60,195 nt of DNA, taken from Terriglobia bacterium. Lineage in GTDB: Bacteria > Acidobacteriota > Terriglobia > Bryobacterales > Bryobacteraceae. How positions within the stretch are numbered: position 1 is the first letter of the stretch; each line of letters begins with the position of its first letter. The notes beneath the pieces are model-generated. The model was not told the origin of the DNA, made no database searches, and was given only the letters and a program-made list of their open reading frames with translations. Location: NCBI GenBank assembly GCA_020073265.1, contig JAIQFN010000036.1, forward strand, positions 1-60,195, read 5' to 3'. The position numbers were made by a program, and so were the translations under genes. This document shows, one piece after another, positions 8,654 through 18,300 of the stretch.

Positions 8654-10021
8654 ATGAACGTTCTGTTAGTCTCGACCTACGAGCTCGGACACCAGCCGTT
8701 CGGCCTGGCATCGCCGGCCGCATGGCTCGCGCCGCACGGCCATCAGGTCGCCTGCGTGGACCTGTGCGTCCAGTCGCTCTCGGACGATGCGGTCCGCGCG
8801 GCCCAATTGATCGCGATGTATCTGCCGATGCATACCGCCACGCGCCTTGCGGTCCCGGTGATCGCCAGGATTCGCGAACTGAACCCGTCCGCGCACCTGT
8901 GCTGCTACGGCCTGTATGCGCCGCTCAACGAATCGTACCTGCGCAAACTCGGCGTCGCGACCATTCTGGGCGGCGAGTTCGAGACCGGCCTGGTTGCTCT
9001 CGCGCAACGTCTTGCGAGCGGCCTGACCGGTGGCCCGCAGGCCGAACCCGTCGTCTCTCTGGACCGCCTGCAGTTTCTGCCGCCCGATCGCTCCAGTCTC
9101 GCGCCGCTCGATGAATACGCCAGGCTGCGCATCAACGGCTCCGCACGGCGCGCCGGCTACACCGAGGCCAGCCGTGGATGCAAGCACCTCTGCCGGCATT
9201 GCCCGGTGGTGCCGGTCTATCAGGGAGCTTTCCGCGTGGTCCAGCCCGCCGTGGTGCTCGAAGACATCCGCCGCCAGGTGGCCGCCGGCGCCGAACACGT
9301 CACCTTCGGCGATCCGGATTTCTTCAATGGTCCGGCGCACGCCATGCGCATCGTGGACGCGCTGCACCGGGAATTCCCGAGCCTCACCTACGACGCGACC
9401 ATCAAGATCGAACACCTGCGCAAGCATCGCGACCTCGTGCCGCGCCTGAAAGACACCGGCTGCCTGTTTGTGACCAGCGCTGTCGAGTCCGTGGACGACG
9501 CAGTGCTTCAAACGCTCGATAAAGGTCACACCCGGGCCGACTTCATCCAGGTGGTGCGCGAGTTTCGAGCCGCCGGCCTCGCGCTTGCGCCGACCTTCAT
9601 CCCGTTCACGCCCTGGACCACGCGCGAATCGCATCGCGACCTGCTGCAGTTGCTGGTGGAGCTGGATCTGGTGGAAAACGTCGCGCCCATCCAGCTCGCG
9701 TTGCGCCTGCTGATTCCGAACGGCTCGCGCCTGCTGGAGCTTGAGGACGTAAGGTCCGCAATCACAGGCTTCGACGAACCAGCCCTGCTGCATCGCTGGC
9801 GCCATCGGGACCCGCACGTCGACGCGTTAGCCGAACAGGCTCTGAAGCTGGCCGCGCTGAAAGCGCCGCGCCGCCAGATCTTCCGCAAAATGTGGAACCT
9901 GGTGGCCTCGCAACCCCTTCCCGAAGATTTCGACCTGATGCCCCGCGCCACCGTCCCTTACCTGGACGAACCCTGGTACTGTTGAGCGGAGCCAACCGAA
10001 GAGCAGGTTGCTCTTGTGTGA
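8654..10021 (+). CDS. CUAEP-tail radical SAM selenoprotein (TGA at 9983-9985 read as selenocysteine)
   Basis: The N-terminal ~130 residues resemble a B12-binding-like Rossmann domain (MNVLLVSTYELGHQPFG). The radical SAM core follows with the 4Fe-4S ligands Cys176, Cys180 and Cys183 in SRGCKHLCRHC. An ordinary reading stops at the TGA at 9983-9985 after EPWYC. In the same frame the next codons are GCG GAG CCA, giving Cys-Sec-Ala-Glu-Pro, then TEEQVALV and a real TGA at 10019-10021. CUAEP/CCAEP is the tail motif that names a known family of radical SAM (seleno)proteins. A 7-bp stem with a GGU loop at 9999-10015 fits a bacterial SECIS. Full length is 455 residues. The start at 8654 has a GGAG 5 nt upstream. 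The reaction is unknown; a redox-active Cys-Sec pair is likely. No selABCD genes are in the window. Confidence 0.9.
9983..10021 (+). promoter_or_regulatory. SECIS-like element with the recoded TGA
   Basis: After the TGA (9983-9985) there are 13 nt, then AAGAGCA (9999-10005), a GGT loop (10006-10008) and TGCTCTT (10009-10015): a perfect 7-bp stem. Bacterial SECIS elements lie inside the coding region just after UGA and present a G-U-containing apical loop about 20-25 nt downstream to SelB. The loop G here falls at position +24 counted from the U of UGA. The element also encodes the last residues of the protein. Confidence 0.75.
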
Positions 10022-10057
10022 TCGGCCGGACGGCGCGAAGCGGGTTCCGGGGATATA

Positions 10058-11899
10058 ATGAGCCTAGCTATGAAGCGCAAGATTGGCGTCCTCTTTTTCG
10101 GCCTGATCGCGGCCTCGCTGGCTCAGCGGAAGGATTTTGAACAACCGGCCATGCACGCCGCGCGCGGTACGCATGGCGCTGTCGCCGCGGGCAGCGAATA
10201 CGGCGCCGAAGCCGGGATGCGCATGTACTTCCGCGGCGGAAACGCGGTGGACGCGGGCGTCGCCACGATGTACGCGGCATCGGTCTCCGAGTTCTCCCAC
10301 TTCGGTCTCGGCGGCGAGGCGCCCATTCTGATCCGCACCAAGGCCGGCAAGGTTTACGCCATCGCCGGTGTCGGCACCATGCCCAAGCTGGCCACCGCGC
10401 AATTGTTCCGCGAGCGCAGGCCCAGGCCGTTCGAGATTATCTCGCTCGACCCTGGCGGGCTGCGCGGCATCATCCCGGTCGCGGGCATCATGCCGGCCCT
10501 GGTTCCCAGCATGGTGGAGGCCGGACTGGTGGCGCTGCGGGATTTCGGCACCAAGTCGTTCAGCGAAGTGATCGAGCCGGCCATCGAGCTGGCCGACGGC
10601 CTGCCCATCGATGAAATGCGCTCCGGCTCCATCGCGCGTTCGCGCCGCTTCTTCGACGTTTGGCCGGATTCCAAGAAAACCTTCCTGCCCAACGGACAGG
10701 TCCCCATGCCGGGCGAGATCTTCCATCAGCCCAACTTGGCGCGCACGCTGCGTTCCATGGCGGCCGCTGAGAAGAAGGCGCTGGCGGCCGGAGCAACCCG
10801 CGCCGCGGCCATCGACGCGGTCCACGACTATTTCTATCGCGGCGACATCGCGCACCGTATCGACGCGTTCATGCGCGCCAACGACGGCTTGATGCGCTAC
10901 GAGGACATGGCCGCGTTCAAGCTGCAGCCCGAAGAGCCGGTCTCCACCGACTACCGCGGATACAAAGTCTACAAGCCCGGCTTCTGGAGCCAGGGTCCCG
11001 CCATGCTCGAAGCGCTGAATATTCTGGAAGGCTTCGATCTGCGCGTCTCCGGTTTCGACACCGCCGACTACATTCACAAGTCGGTGGAGGCGCTCAAGCT
11101 GGCGTACGCCGATCGCGACGCCTACTATGGGGATCCTAAGTTCAACCCCGAACTTCCAACCGATGTTCTGCTGTCGAAAAGCTACGCTGCCGAGCGTCGC
11201 AAACTGATTGGCCGTAACGCGTCGCTGGATTTTATTCCGGGTACCATCAACGGCAAGACGCCCAAACATCCGGTGGACATGGATATCGCGCGCACCAAGA
11301 TCGACGACGAGTTGATGGCCAGCGACACCACCTGCGTGGACGCCATCGATAAGGACGGGATCGTGTTCTCCGCGACGCCGTCCGGAGCCTGGCTGCCGTC
11401 GGTCATCGCCGGCGATACCGGCATTCCCCTGACCGAACGCGCGCAGCAGTTTATTCTGGTGCCGGGATCGCCCAACGAACTGGCCGGAGGCAAGCGCCCC
11501 CGCGTCACCTTGAGTCCCACCATCGTCACCGAGCAAGGCAAGCCGCTGCTGGCGCTGTCCACTCCCGGCGGCGACAATCAGGACCAGAGCCTGCTGCAGT
11601 TGTTCCTGGACGTGGTGGAGTTTCGCATGAACGCGCAGGCTGCCGTGGAGGCCCCCCGCTATCAGACCCGCCACCTGGTCTCGAGTTTCGACAATCACGC
11701 CTGGAATCGCGGCGACCTGATTCTCGATGAACGCATTTCTCAAGGCACCGCCGCCGAGCTGGCCGGGCGCGGGCACAAGGTCAGCTTGCATTCCAAGTGG
11801 TCCAGCGGAGCCGCGCCGGTCATGATCCGGGTGACGCCGGAAGGCGCGATTGAAGCGGGCGCCGATCCTTACGGATACCGCGTCGCCCACGCCTACTAA
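10058..11899 (+). CDS. ggt: Gamma-glutamyltransferase family protein (Ntn hydrolase)
   Basis: A 613-residue protein with a signal peptide (KRKIGVLFFGLIAASLAQ) and the full GGT architecture: GGNAVDAGVATMYAASV near residue 60, a large subunit, and the self-cleavage site DTTCVDAIDKDG with Thr424 as the expected nucleophile. It ends with GRGHKVSLHSKW and PYGYRVAHAY. These periplasmic enzymes cleave gamma-glutamyl bonds in glutathione or transfer the group. The usual TTH is TTC here, as in several bacterial members. The start at 10058 has a GGGG just upstream; the ATG at 10070 is an alternative. It follows the selenoprotein gene by 36 bp and may share its transcript. Confidence 0.9.
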   Translation: MSLAMKRKIGVLFFGLIAASLAQRKDFEQPAMHAARGTHGAVAAGSEYGAEAGMRMYFRGGNAVDAGVATMYAASVSEFSHFGLGGEAPILIRTKAGKVYAIAGVGTMPKLATAQLFRERRPRPFEIISLDPGGLRGIIPVAGIMPALVPSMVEAGLVALRDFGTKSFSEVIEPAIELADGLPIDEMRSGSIARSRRFFDVWPDSKKTFLPNGQVPMPGEIFHQPNLARTLRSMAAAEKKALAAGATRAAAIDAVHDYFYRGDIAHRIDAFMRANDGLMRYEDMAAFKLQPEEPVSTDYRGYKVYKPGFWSQGPAMLEALNILEGFDLRVSGFDTADYIHKSVEALKLAYADRDAYYGDPKFNPELPTDVLLSKSYAAERRKLIGRNASLDFIPGTINGKTPKHPVDMDIARTKIDDELMASDTTCVDAIDKDGIVFSATPSGAWLPSVIAGDTGIPLTERAQQFILVPGSPNELAGGKRPRVTLSPTIVTEQGKPLLALSTPGGDNQDQSLLQLFLDVVEFRMNAQAAVEAPRYQTRHLVSSFDNHAWNRGDLILDERISQGTAAELAGRGHKVSLHSKWSSGAAPVMIRVTPEGAIEAGADPYGYRVAHAY

Positions 11900-11910
11900 A
11901 TCGTTGCGCG

Positions 11911-12864
11911 TTGGAAAACCTTTCGCTCTTCGAGGAGCCTTCCGAGTTCGACCGCGAGCGATTGCGGCGAAGCCTCGCAGCGCTAGCTTCCGAAAAAATC
12001 TACATCGGCACCAGCTCGTGGAAATACGAAGGCTGGATCGGCCAGATCTACTCCCGGGACCGGTACGTGGTGCGCGGCCGCTTTTCTGAAAAGCGATTTC
12101 AGGCCGAGTGCCTGAATGAGTACGCCGCCACGTTTCCCATCGTGTGCGGCGACTTTTCGTTTTACCAGTTTCCGGCCGAGAGCTACTGGCAGCGTCTGTT
12201 CGGCTCCGCGCCGGCGTCTCTGAAGTATGCTTTCAAAGCGCCCGAGGAGGTCACCGTAAAGCAGTTTCCCACTCATCCCCGCTACGGGGCGCGCGCGGGC
12301 GAAAAGAATTCGTCGTTTCTGGACGCGCTGTTGTTCCAGAACGCGTTTCTCGATCTGCTCCAGCCCTATCGCGAGCGCATCGCCGTGCTGATCTTCGAAT
12401 TCGGAGCCTTTCCCCGGCAGAGTTACCGCAACGTGGACGAGTTTCTGAAGGAGCTGGATCCGTTTCTGGCTGCGTTGCCCGCGGATTTCCGGTACGCGGT
12501 CGAGATCCGTAACCAGGAGTTCCTTCGCCCCGAATATTTTGGCTGCCTGCACCAGCGGCGCGTCGCGCATGCCTTCAACGCCTGGACGCGGATGCCGTCG
12601 ATCGGCGAGCAGATGCAACTCGCGGAAGCTTACACGGCTGACTTCACGGTCGCCCGGGCGCTGCTGCGACAATCGCGTCCGTATGAGCAAGCAGTGGCGC
12701 AATTTTCGCCCTATAAGGAGGTGAGGGATCCGAACCCGGAGGCTCGCCAGGCGCTGCGCGGCCTGATTTCACGGGCCCGGGAGCGGCATGAGCCGTCGTA
12801 CATTTTTGTGAACAATCGCCTGGAGGGGAACGCGCCCCAGACCATTGAGGCCATTGTGGATTGA
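11911..12864 (+). CDS. DUF72 family protein (YecE-like TIM barrel)
   Basis: A 317-residue protein with the DUF72 opening IYIGTSSWKYEGWIGQIY, the segment FPIVCGDFSFYQFP and, later, LKYAFKAPEEVT and FRYAVEIRNQEFL. DUF72 proteins form a TIM-barrel-like fold; their biochemical role is not settled. The start appears to be TTG (11911), because no ATG or GTG occurs between the stop of ggt and the conserved region. It lies 11 bp after ggt, suggesting co-transcription. Confidence 0.85.
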   Translation: MENLSLFEEPSEFDRERLRRSLAALASEKIYIGTSSWKYEGWIGQIYSRDRYVVRGRFSEKRFQAECLNEYAATFPIVCGDFSFYQFPAESYWQRLFGSAPASLKYAFKAPEEVTVKQFPTHPRYGARAGEKNSSFLDALLFQNAFLDLLQPYRERIAVLIFEFGAFPRQSYRNVDEFLKELDPFLAALPADFRYAVEIRNQEFLRPEYFGCLHQRRVAHAFNAWTRMPSIGEQMQLAEAYTADFTVARALLRQSRPYEQAVAQFSPYKEVRDPNPEARQALRGLISRARERHEPSYIFVNNRLEGNAPQTIEAIVD

Positions 12865-12931
12865 GCCGGTTAAGGCCGGTCTATAGGAGAAATTGGCTTT
12901 TGTCGATTAGCAAAGAAAGGTACCAGTAACT

Positions 12932-13936
12932 ATGCAGGACACCAGTTCCATGCGGCTTCGGTTCTGGGGCACTCGAGGCTCCATTGCCACCCCCGGCCCT
13001 TGCACCACCCGCTATGGCGGCAATACGTCCTGCATCGAATTGACGGAAGCCTCGGGCGAAAAGATCGTGCTCGACTGTGGCACCGGCGCGCGGCTGTTGG
13101 GCAATCAGCTTCTGGCAGCGAGCGATGGCTCGGTGTCCGCGACGATTCTGCTCACGCACACTCACTGGGACCACATCCAGGGCTTCCCGTTTTTCGCGCC
13201 GCTGTTCGCGCAGGGCAACCACTTCCGCGTCTACGGGCCTGAGGGAGCGCATCTGTCGTTGCGCGATGTTCTGGCCGGGCAGATGGAGCATCATTATTTC
13301 CCGGTTGAACTCGATCAACTGGCCGCGCGCATCACTTATCAGGACCTGGGCGAAGGCACGCACGATATCGCGGGATTGAAGATCACCGCGCAGCAGATGA
13401 ATCATCCCTCGCCGACGCTCGGCTATCGAATCGCAGGCGACGGCTGCACGATCTGTTATCTCAGCGATCATGAGCCGTTTTACGAAGCCATCTGGCGCGA
13501 TGGCGCCGAGCCGGGGCGCCTCGAGTCGATCCTGGAACCAGGCGATCGTCGCCACGCTGAGTTCATGCAGGGCGCCGATCTTGTCATTCACGAAGCCCAG
13601 TACACGCCCGACGAATATCCCGCCAAAGAACATTGGGGCCACAGCACGTACAGCTATGTGGTGAAGCTGGCGGCCGCGGCCGGAGTGCGCCGCTTGGTTC
13701 TTACGCATCACGATCCGTCGCACGACGATGTTTTCATGGATGCGGTCGAACAGCTGGCTCGTGGATTGGCCCAGCGGCTTGACTCACGGCTCGAAGTCAC
13801 CTGCGCGTACGAAGGTCTCGAGATCTCCGTCCAGCCGCTCGTCCGCCGAGGCGCTACGCCAGTTGAGAAGTGCAGTTCGGGCAGCGCTTCGCCTGGATCG
13901 GGATCGGCGTGCAGCAGTACGGGCAATCCTTGGTAG
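12932..13936 (+). CDS. MBL-fold metal-dependent hydrolase
   Basis: A 334-residue protein whose N-terminus [17 protein letters not shown] and motif [14 protein letters not shown] are typical of the MBL-fold group related to phosphodiesterases and RNase Z; metal ligands also appear in LSDHEPF and THHDPSHDD. The substrate is unknown. The C-terminal 28 residues are low-complexity (Ser/Gly-rich) and are encoded antisense to the zinc ribbon of mscL, so this tail may be a chance extension. Start could also be the ATG at 12950. Confidence 0.8.
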   Translation: MQDTSSMRLRFWGTRGSIATPGPCTTRYGGNTSCIELTEASGEKIVLDCGTGARLLGNQLLAASDGSVSATILLTHTHWDHIQGFPFFAPLFAQGNHFRVYGPEGAHLSLRDVLAGQMEHHYFPVELDQLAARITYQDLGEGTHDIAGLKITAQQMNHPSPTLGYRIAGDGCTICYLSDHEPFYEAIWRDGAEPGRLESILEPGDRRHAEFMQGADLVIHEAQYTPDEYPAKEHWGHSTYSYVVKLAAAAGVRRLVLTHHDPSHDDVFMDAVEQLARGLAQRLDSRLEVTCAYEGLEISVQPLVRRGATPVEKCSSGSASPGSGSACSSTGNPW

Positions 13937-14291
13937 AAGGCGCTGCGGGCGCCGCGGCCGGTTGCTGCTTGAGCCGGTTCGCCTGGCGGACCATCACGAA
14001 GATGGCGAAAGACACGATCAGAAAGTCGATCACCGTGTTTAGGAACAGGCCGTAGTTGATGGTGGCGGCGCCGGCGGCTTTGGCGGCCGCTATGGTCGGA
14101 TGATTGGCTCCCGACAAATCGATGAACAGGTTGCTGAAGTCGACCTTGCCTCCCACGATCCCGATCACCGGCATCAGAACATCGTTGACCATCGACGTGA
14201 CGATCTTGCCGAACGCCGCGCCGATGATCACGGCGACGGCCAGGTCCATCACGTTACCGCGCATGATGAATTCTTTGAAGTCCTTGAACAT
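13854..14291 (-). CDS. mscL: Large-conductance mechanosensitive channel with C-terminal zinc ribbon
   Basis: A 145-residue Msc[28 protein letters not shown] is the classic N-terminal amphipathic helix plus TM1, followed by a periplasmic loop and TM2 ([21 protein letters not shown]). The channel opens under membrane tension and releases solutes on hypo-osmotic shock. In place of a simple cytoplasmic helical bundle, the C-terminus carries [18 protein letters not shown], a small zinc-ribbon-like Cys4 motif at about 123-140. Its 3' end overlaps the converging MBL gene by 83 bp. An AGGAGGTG lies just upstream of the start. Confidence 0.95.
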   Translation of the reverse strand: MFKDFKEFIMRGNVMDLAVAVIIGAAFGKIVTSMVNDVLMPVIGIVGGKVDFSNLFIDLSGANHPTIAAAKAAGAATINYGLFLNTVIDFLIVSFAIFVMVRQANRLKQQPAAAPAAPSTKDCPYCCTPIPIQAKRCPNCTSQLA

Positions 14292-14353
14292 GCCACCTCC
14301 TCGAAGGGCACTATCATAGCATTCGGCGGCGGCCGAACGGCTAAACTTGGGGA

Positions 14354-15133
14354 TTGAAAACCTGGAAGCTTACGATCGAGTACGACGGCACCAAGTACAG
14401 CGGCTGGCAGGAGCAGACGAACGCCCGTACCGTGCAGGGCCAGCTGCGCAAGGCCGCCGAGGATTTCCTGGGCGTCGAGGTGGATCTGCATGGCGCCGGC
14501 CGGACCGATGCGGGCGTGCATGCCCGCGCACAGGTCGCGCATTTGCGTGCCAGCGCGAAGCGCGTCCCTCCGGTTGACCGACTTCTGCGCGCGCTCAACG
14601 AGCGGCTGCCGTCGGATGTTTGCGTCATCGACGTGGAGGAAGCGGACAGCTCGTTTCACGCCCGCACGGACGCGCTGGCGCGGACTTACGTTTACCAGAT
14701 TTCCAAACGCCGGACGGCGTTTTTCAAGAAGTACGTGTGGTGGGTGAGAGAGCCGCTGGACGTTGCCGCGATGGCGCAAGCGGCGCGCATGTTGATCGGC
14801 CGGCATACCTTCGTGTGTTTCCGCGCCGCGGATCCGTCGCGCCCGGATGACTCGACCATCGTGGTGGTGGAAGACGCCGGCGTCGACCTGGACGGCGACT
14901 TGATTTTGTTCCGCATCACGGCTTCGCACTTCTTGTGGCGCATGGTGCGGCGCGTCGTGGGTGTGCTGGTTCGGCTCGGCAAGGGCGAGCTGAGCGTGCA
15001 AGACTTCGCCGGGCTGCTCGAAGGCCGCGCCAACCCGTCGCTGGATGTAGCGGCGTGGACCGCGCCGGCATCGGGTCTGTTTCTCGAGCGAGTCGAGTAT
15101 CCGGCCAAGCGTCCGCTGCGCCGCGGGCGTTGA
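14354..15133 (+). CDS. truA: tRNA pseudouridine(38-40) synthase TruA
   Basis: A 259-residue protein with the TruA motifs [14 protein letters not shown], the catalytic [15 protein letters not shown] (Asp in RTD), and [16 protein letters not shown]. The C-terminal [19 protein letters not shown] is also typical. It isomerises uridines 38-40 in the tRNA anticodon arm in the cytoplasm. The start is a TTG preceded by GGGGA. It is divergent from mscL with 62 bp between them. Confidence 0.95.
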   Translation: MKTWKLTIEYDGTKYSGWQEQTNARTVQGQLRKAAEDFLGVEVDLHGAGRTDAGVHARAQVAHLRASAKRVPPVDRLLRALNERLPSDVCVIDVEEADSSFHARTDALARTYVYQISKRRTAFFKKYVWWVREPLDVAAMAQAARMLIGRHTFVCFRAADPSRPDDSTIVVVEDAGVDLDGDLILFRITASHFLWRMVRRVVGVLVRLGKGELSVQDFAGLLEGRANPSLDVAAWTAPASGLFLERVEYPAKRPLRRGR

Positions 15134-15167
15134 AATGCTCCTTCGAAAGCGATATATTCGTCACAAC

Positions 15168-16019
15168 ATGCTCAGGAACAAAACAGTTGCAATTCGTTTG
15201 GGTGGGATCGGTCTCGGCTTGGCGGGACTCTGGCTGGTGTGGTCGCAGGCGCAGCAGCAGGCTCCGCCGTTGACCATGGAAAAGGTCACCGACAACCTGT
15301 ACGTGATCATCGGAAGCGGCGGCAACGTAGCGGTGCTGCCGACCAGCGAGGGCGTCCTGCTGGTGGACGACAAGTTCGCCCAGAATGCGCCGGAGATCCT
15401 GGCCAAGGTGAAGAGCGTCAGCGACAAGCCGCTACGCTACGTGCTGAACACACACCAGCATGGCGATCACACCGGCGGCAATGTCGCGATGATGGCCGAG
15501 GGCGCGCAGACTCTCATTCACAAGAACGCTCGCGACAACATGGTGGCGGCCAAGATGCCGGGGCTGCCGCTGATCACCTTCGCCGACGAAGCGCAGGTGT
15601 TCCTGGGCGGCAAGGAAGTTGAGGCGCGGCACTTGGGTCGCGGCCACACCAACGGCGACTCGGTGATCTACTTTCCGAGCGAGCGCGTGCTGCATACCGG
15701 CGATCTCTTCGTGAACGGCCAAGCGCCGTTCATCGACTACAGCGCGCACGGCAGCATCGTCGAGTGGGACCAGACCATCGAGCGGGCGCTGCAATATGAT
15801 GTCGACAAGGTGATTCCCGGACACGGCCCGGTGGCGACTAAAGCAGACCTGGTGAAGTGGCGCCAGACGCTGGTTACGCTGCGGACGCGCGCCAAAGCGG
15901 CCTGCGCGGGAGGCGCGGCGGACGCGGCCAAGCGCATCGATGCCAAGGACCTGGGGATGGGCGCCAACCCGAACTTCCAGCGCAGCATCGAAGGCATGTG
16001 CGCGGAGCTCGCGCGGTAG
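15168..16019 (+). CDS. Secreted MBL-fold hydrolase (metallo-beta-lactamase superfamily)
   Basis: A 283-residue protein with an N-terminal signal or anchor (KTVAIRLGGIGLGLAGLWLVW) and the metal-binding motif NTHQHGDHTGGN, followed by GRGHTNGDSVIYF, LHTGDLFVN and IPGHGPV. This pattern fits class B metallohydrolases of the SoxH/quinoprotein-relay-like group; a true beta-lactamase activity cannot be claimed. I prefer the ATG at 15168 because it puts the signal peptide at the N-terminus; an ATG at 15135 directly after the truA stop is an alternative. It is likely co-transcribed with truA. Confidence 0.8.
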   Translation: MLRNKTVAIRLGGIGLGLAGLWLVWSQAQQQAPPLTMEKVTDNLYVIIGSGGNVAVLPTSEGVLLVDDKFAQNAPEILAKVKSVSDKPLRYVLNTHQHGDHTGGNVAMMAEGAQTLIHKNARDNMVAAKMPGLPLITFADEAQVFLGGKEVEARHLGRGHTNGDSVIYFPSERVLHTGDLFVNGQAPFIDYSAHGSIVEWDQTIERALQYDVDKVIPGHGPVATKADLVKWRQTLVTLRTRAKAACAGGAADAAKRIDAKDLGMGANPNFQRSIEGMCAELAR

Positions 16020-16033
16020 CGTCGCCAAAGAAA

Positions 16034-16055
16034 AGCCCGCCCCGGAGGGCGGGCT
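16034..16055 (-). terminator. Rho-independent terminator of groEL, possibly bidirectional
   Basis: A 9-bp perfect GC-rich stem (16034-16042 with 16047-16055) and a 4-nt loop. On the minus strand it is followed by TTTCTTT. It lies 29 bp past the groEL stop and 15 bp past the converging MBL gene. Confidence 0.85.
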
Positions 16056-16083
16056 CGATGTTGCGGGTGTGAGCGGCTAGCGC

Positions 16084-17745
<1,662 letters not shown>

Positions 17746-18063
17746 CTAGGCGACCTGCTTGGCCTTCTTGGTGGCGCCTTCCAAAATTCCGAGAACTTCG
17801 TCCTCGCGCATGATCAACAGTTCTTCGCCGTCGATTCTGATTTCGCTGCCCGAGTACTTGCCGAACAGGATGCGGTCGCCCTTGGCGATGTCGAGCGGAA
17901 CCACCTTGCCATCCTCCAGGCGCTTGCCCTTACCGACCGCCACCACTTCTCCCTCCTGCGGTTTCTCTTTGGCGGAATCCGGAATGAAAAGACCTCCAAC
18001 CTTGGTCTCCTGCTCTTCGATCCGTTTCACAACGATGCGATCATAGAGCGGTCGAATATTCAT
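17746..18063 (-). CDS. groES: 10-kDa co-chaperonin GroES
   Basis: A 105-residue Gro[21 protein letters not shown], the mobile-loop region [20 protein letters not shown], and VLFGKYSG-like FGKYSGSEI. It caps the GroEL cage. The start at 18063 is chosen because GGAGGT lies 8 nt upstream; that GGAGG overlaps a second in-frame ATG at 18078, which is therefore unlikely to be used. A CIRCE-like operator lies 75 bp upstream. Confidence 0.97.
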   Translation of the reverse strand: MNIRPLYDRIVVKRIEEQETKVGGLFIPDSAKEKPQEGEVVAVGKGKRLEDGKVVPLDIAKGDRILFGKYSGSEIRIDGEELLIMREDEVLGILEGATKKAKQVA

Positions 18064-18137
18064 ACGTTGAACCTCCATTGGTCTTGAAGTTTAGAAATTT
18101 TGCGGTGACGGGCGAGAACGCGCTCGTCCCAGATATG

Positions 18138-18164
18138 TTAGCAGACTCGACCGAAGAGTGACAA
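18138..18164 (-). promoter_or_regulatory. CIRCE-like HrcA operator upstream of groESL
   Basis: The sequence TTAGCAGAC-N9-GAGTGACAA matches the CIRCE consensus TTAGCACTC-N9-GAGTGCTAA at 14 of 18 arm positions with the exact 9-nt spacer. HrcA repressor binding at such sites gives heat-shock control of groESL in many phyla. The two arms no longer pair perfectly, so the site is degenerate. Confidence 0.55.
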
Positions 18165-18185
18165 GATGCGTTCGTAAATGCTTGT

Positions 18186-18201
18186 TATAACACGCGTTAT
18201 A
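18186..18201. promoter_or_regulatory. Palindromic AT-rich site between groESL and lptC (candidate -10 boxes)
   Basis: TATAAC-ACGC-GTTATA is a perfect inverted repeat in an otherwise GC-rich divergent promoter region. Read on the minus strand, its TATAAC elements are well placed as -10 boxes about 12 bp or more before the CIRCE-like site; on the plus strand they could serve the lpt genes. Confidence 0.4.
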
Positions 18202-18300
18202 GACTATCACCGCAGGGGATCGTAAGCCCGTGGCGGCAAACGTTAGCGAGCGAAACTCGGGAGGCGAGCGCGGCCAATTCTCGGTATGCTGGAGGTATCG

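Noticed and set aside
9983-9985. TGA as an ordinary stop codon of the radical SAM gene
   Set aside because: The continuing frame spells the family tail CUAEP and is followed by a SECIS-like hairpin; an ordinary stop would make both coincidences.
10064-11890. 608-codon open frame antisense to ggt
   Set aside because: Same cause; ggt has all family motifs and a signal peptide.
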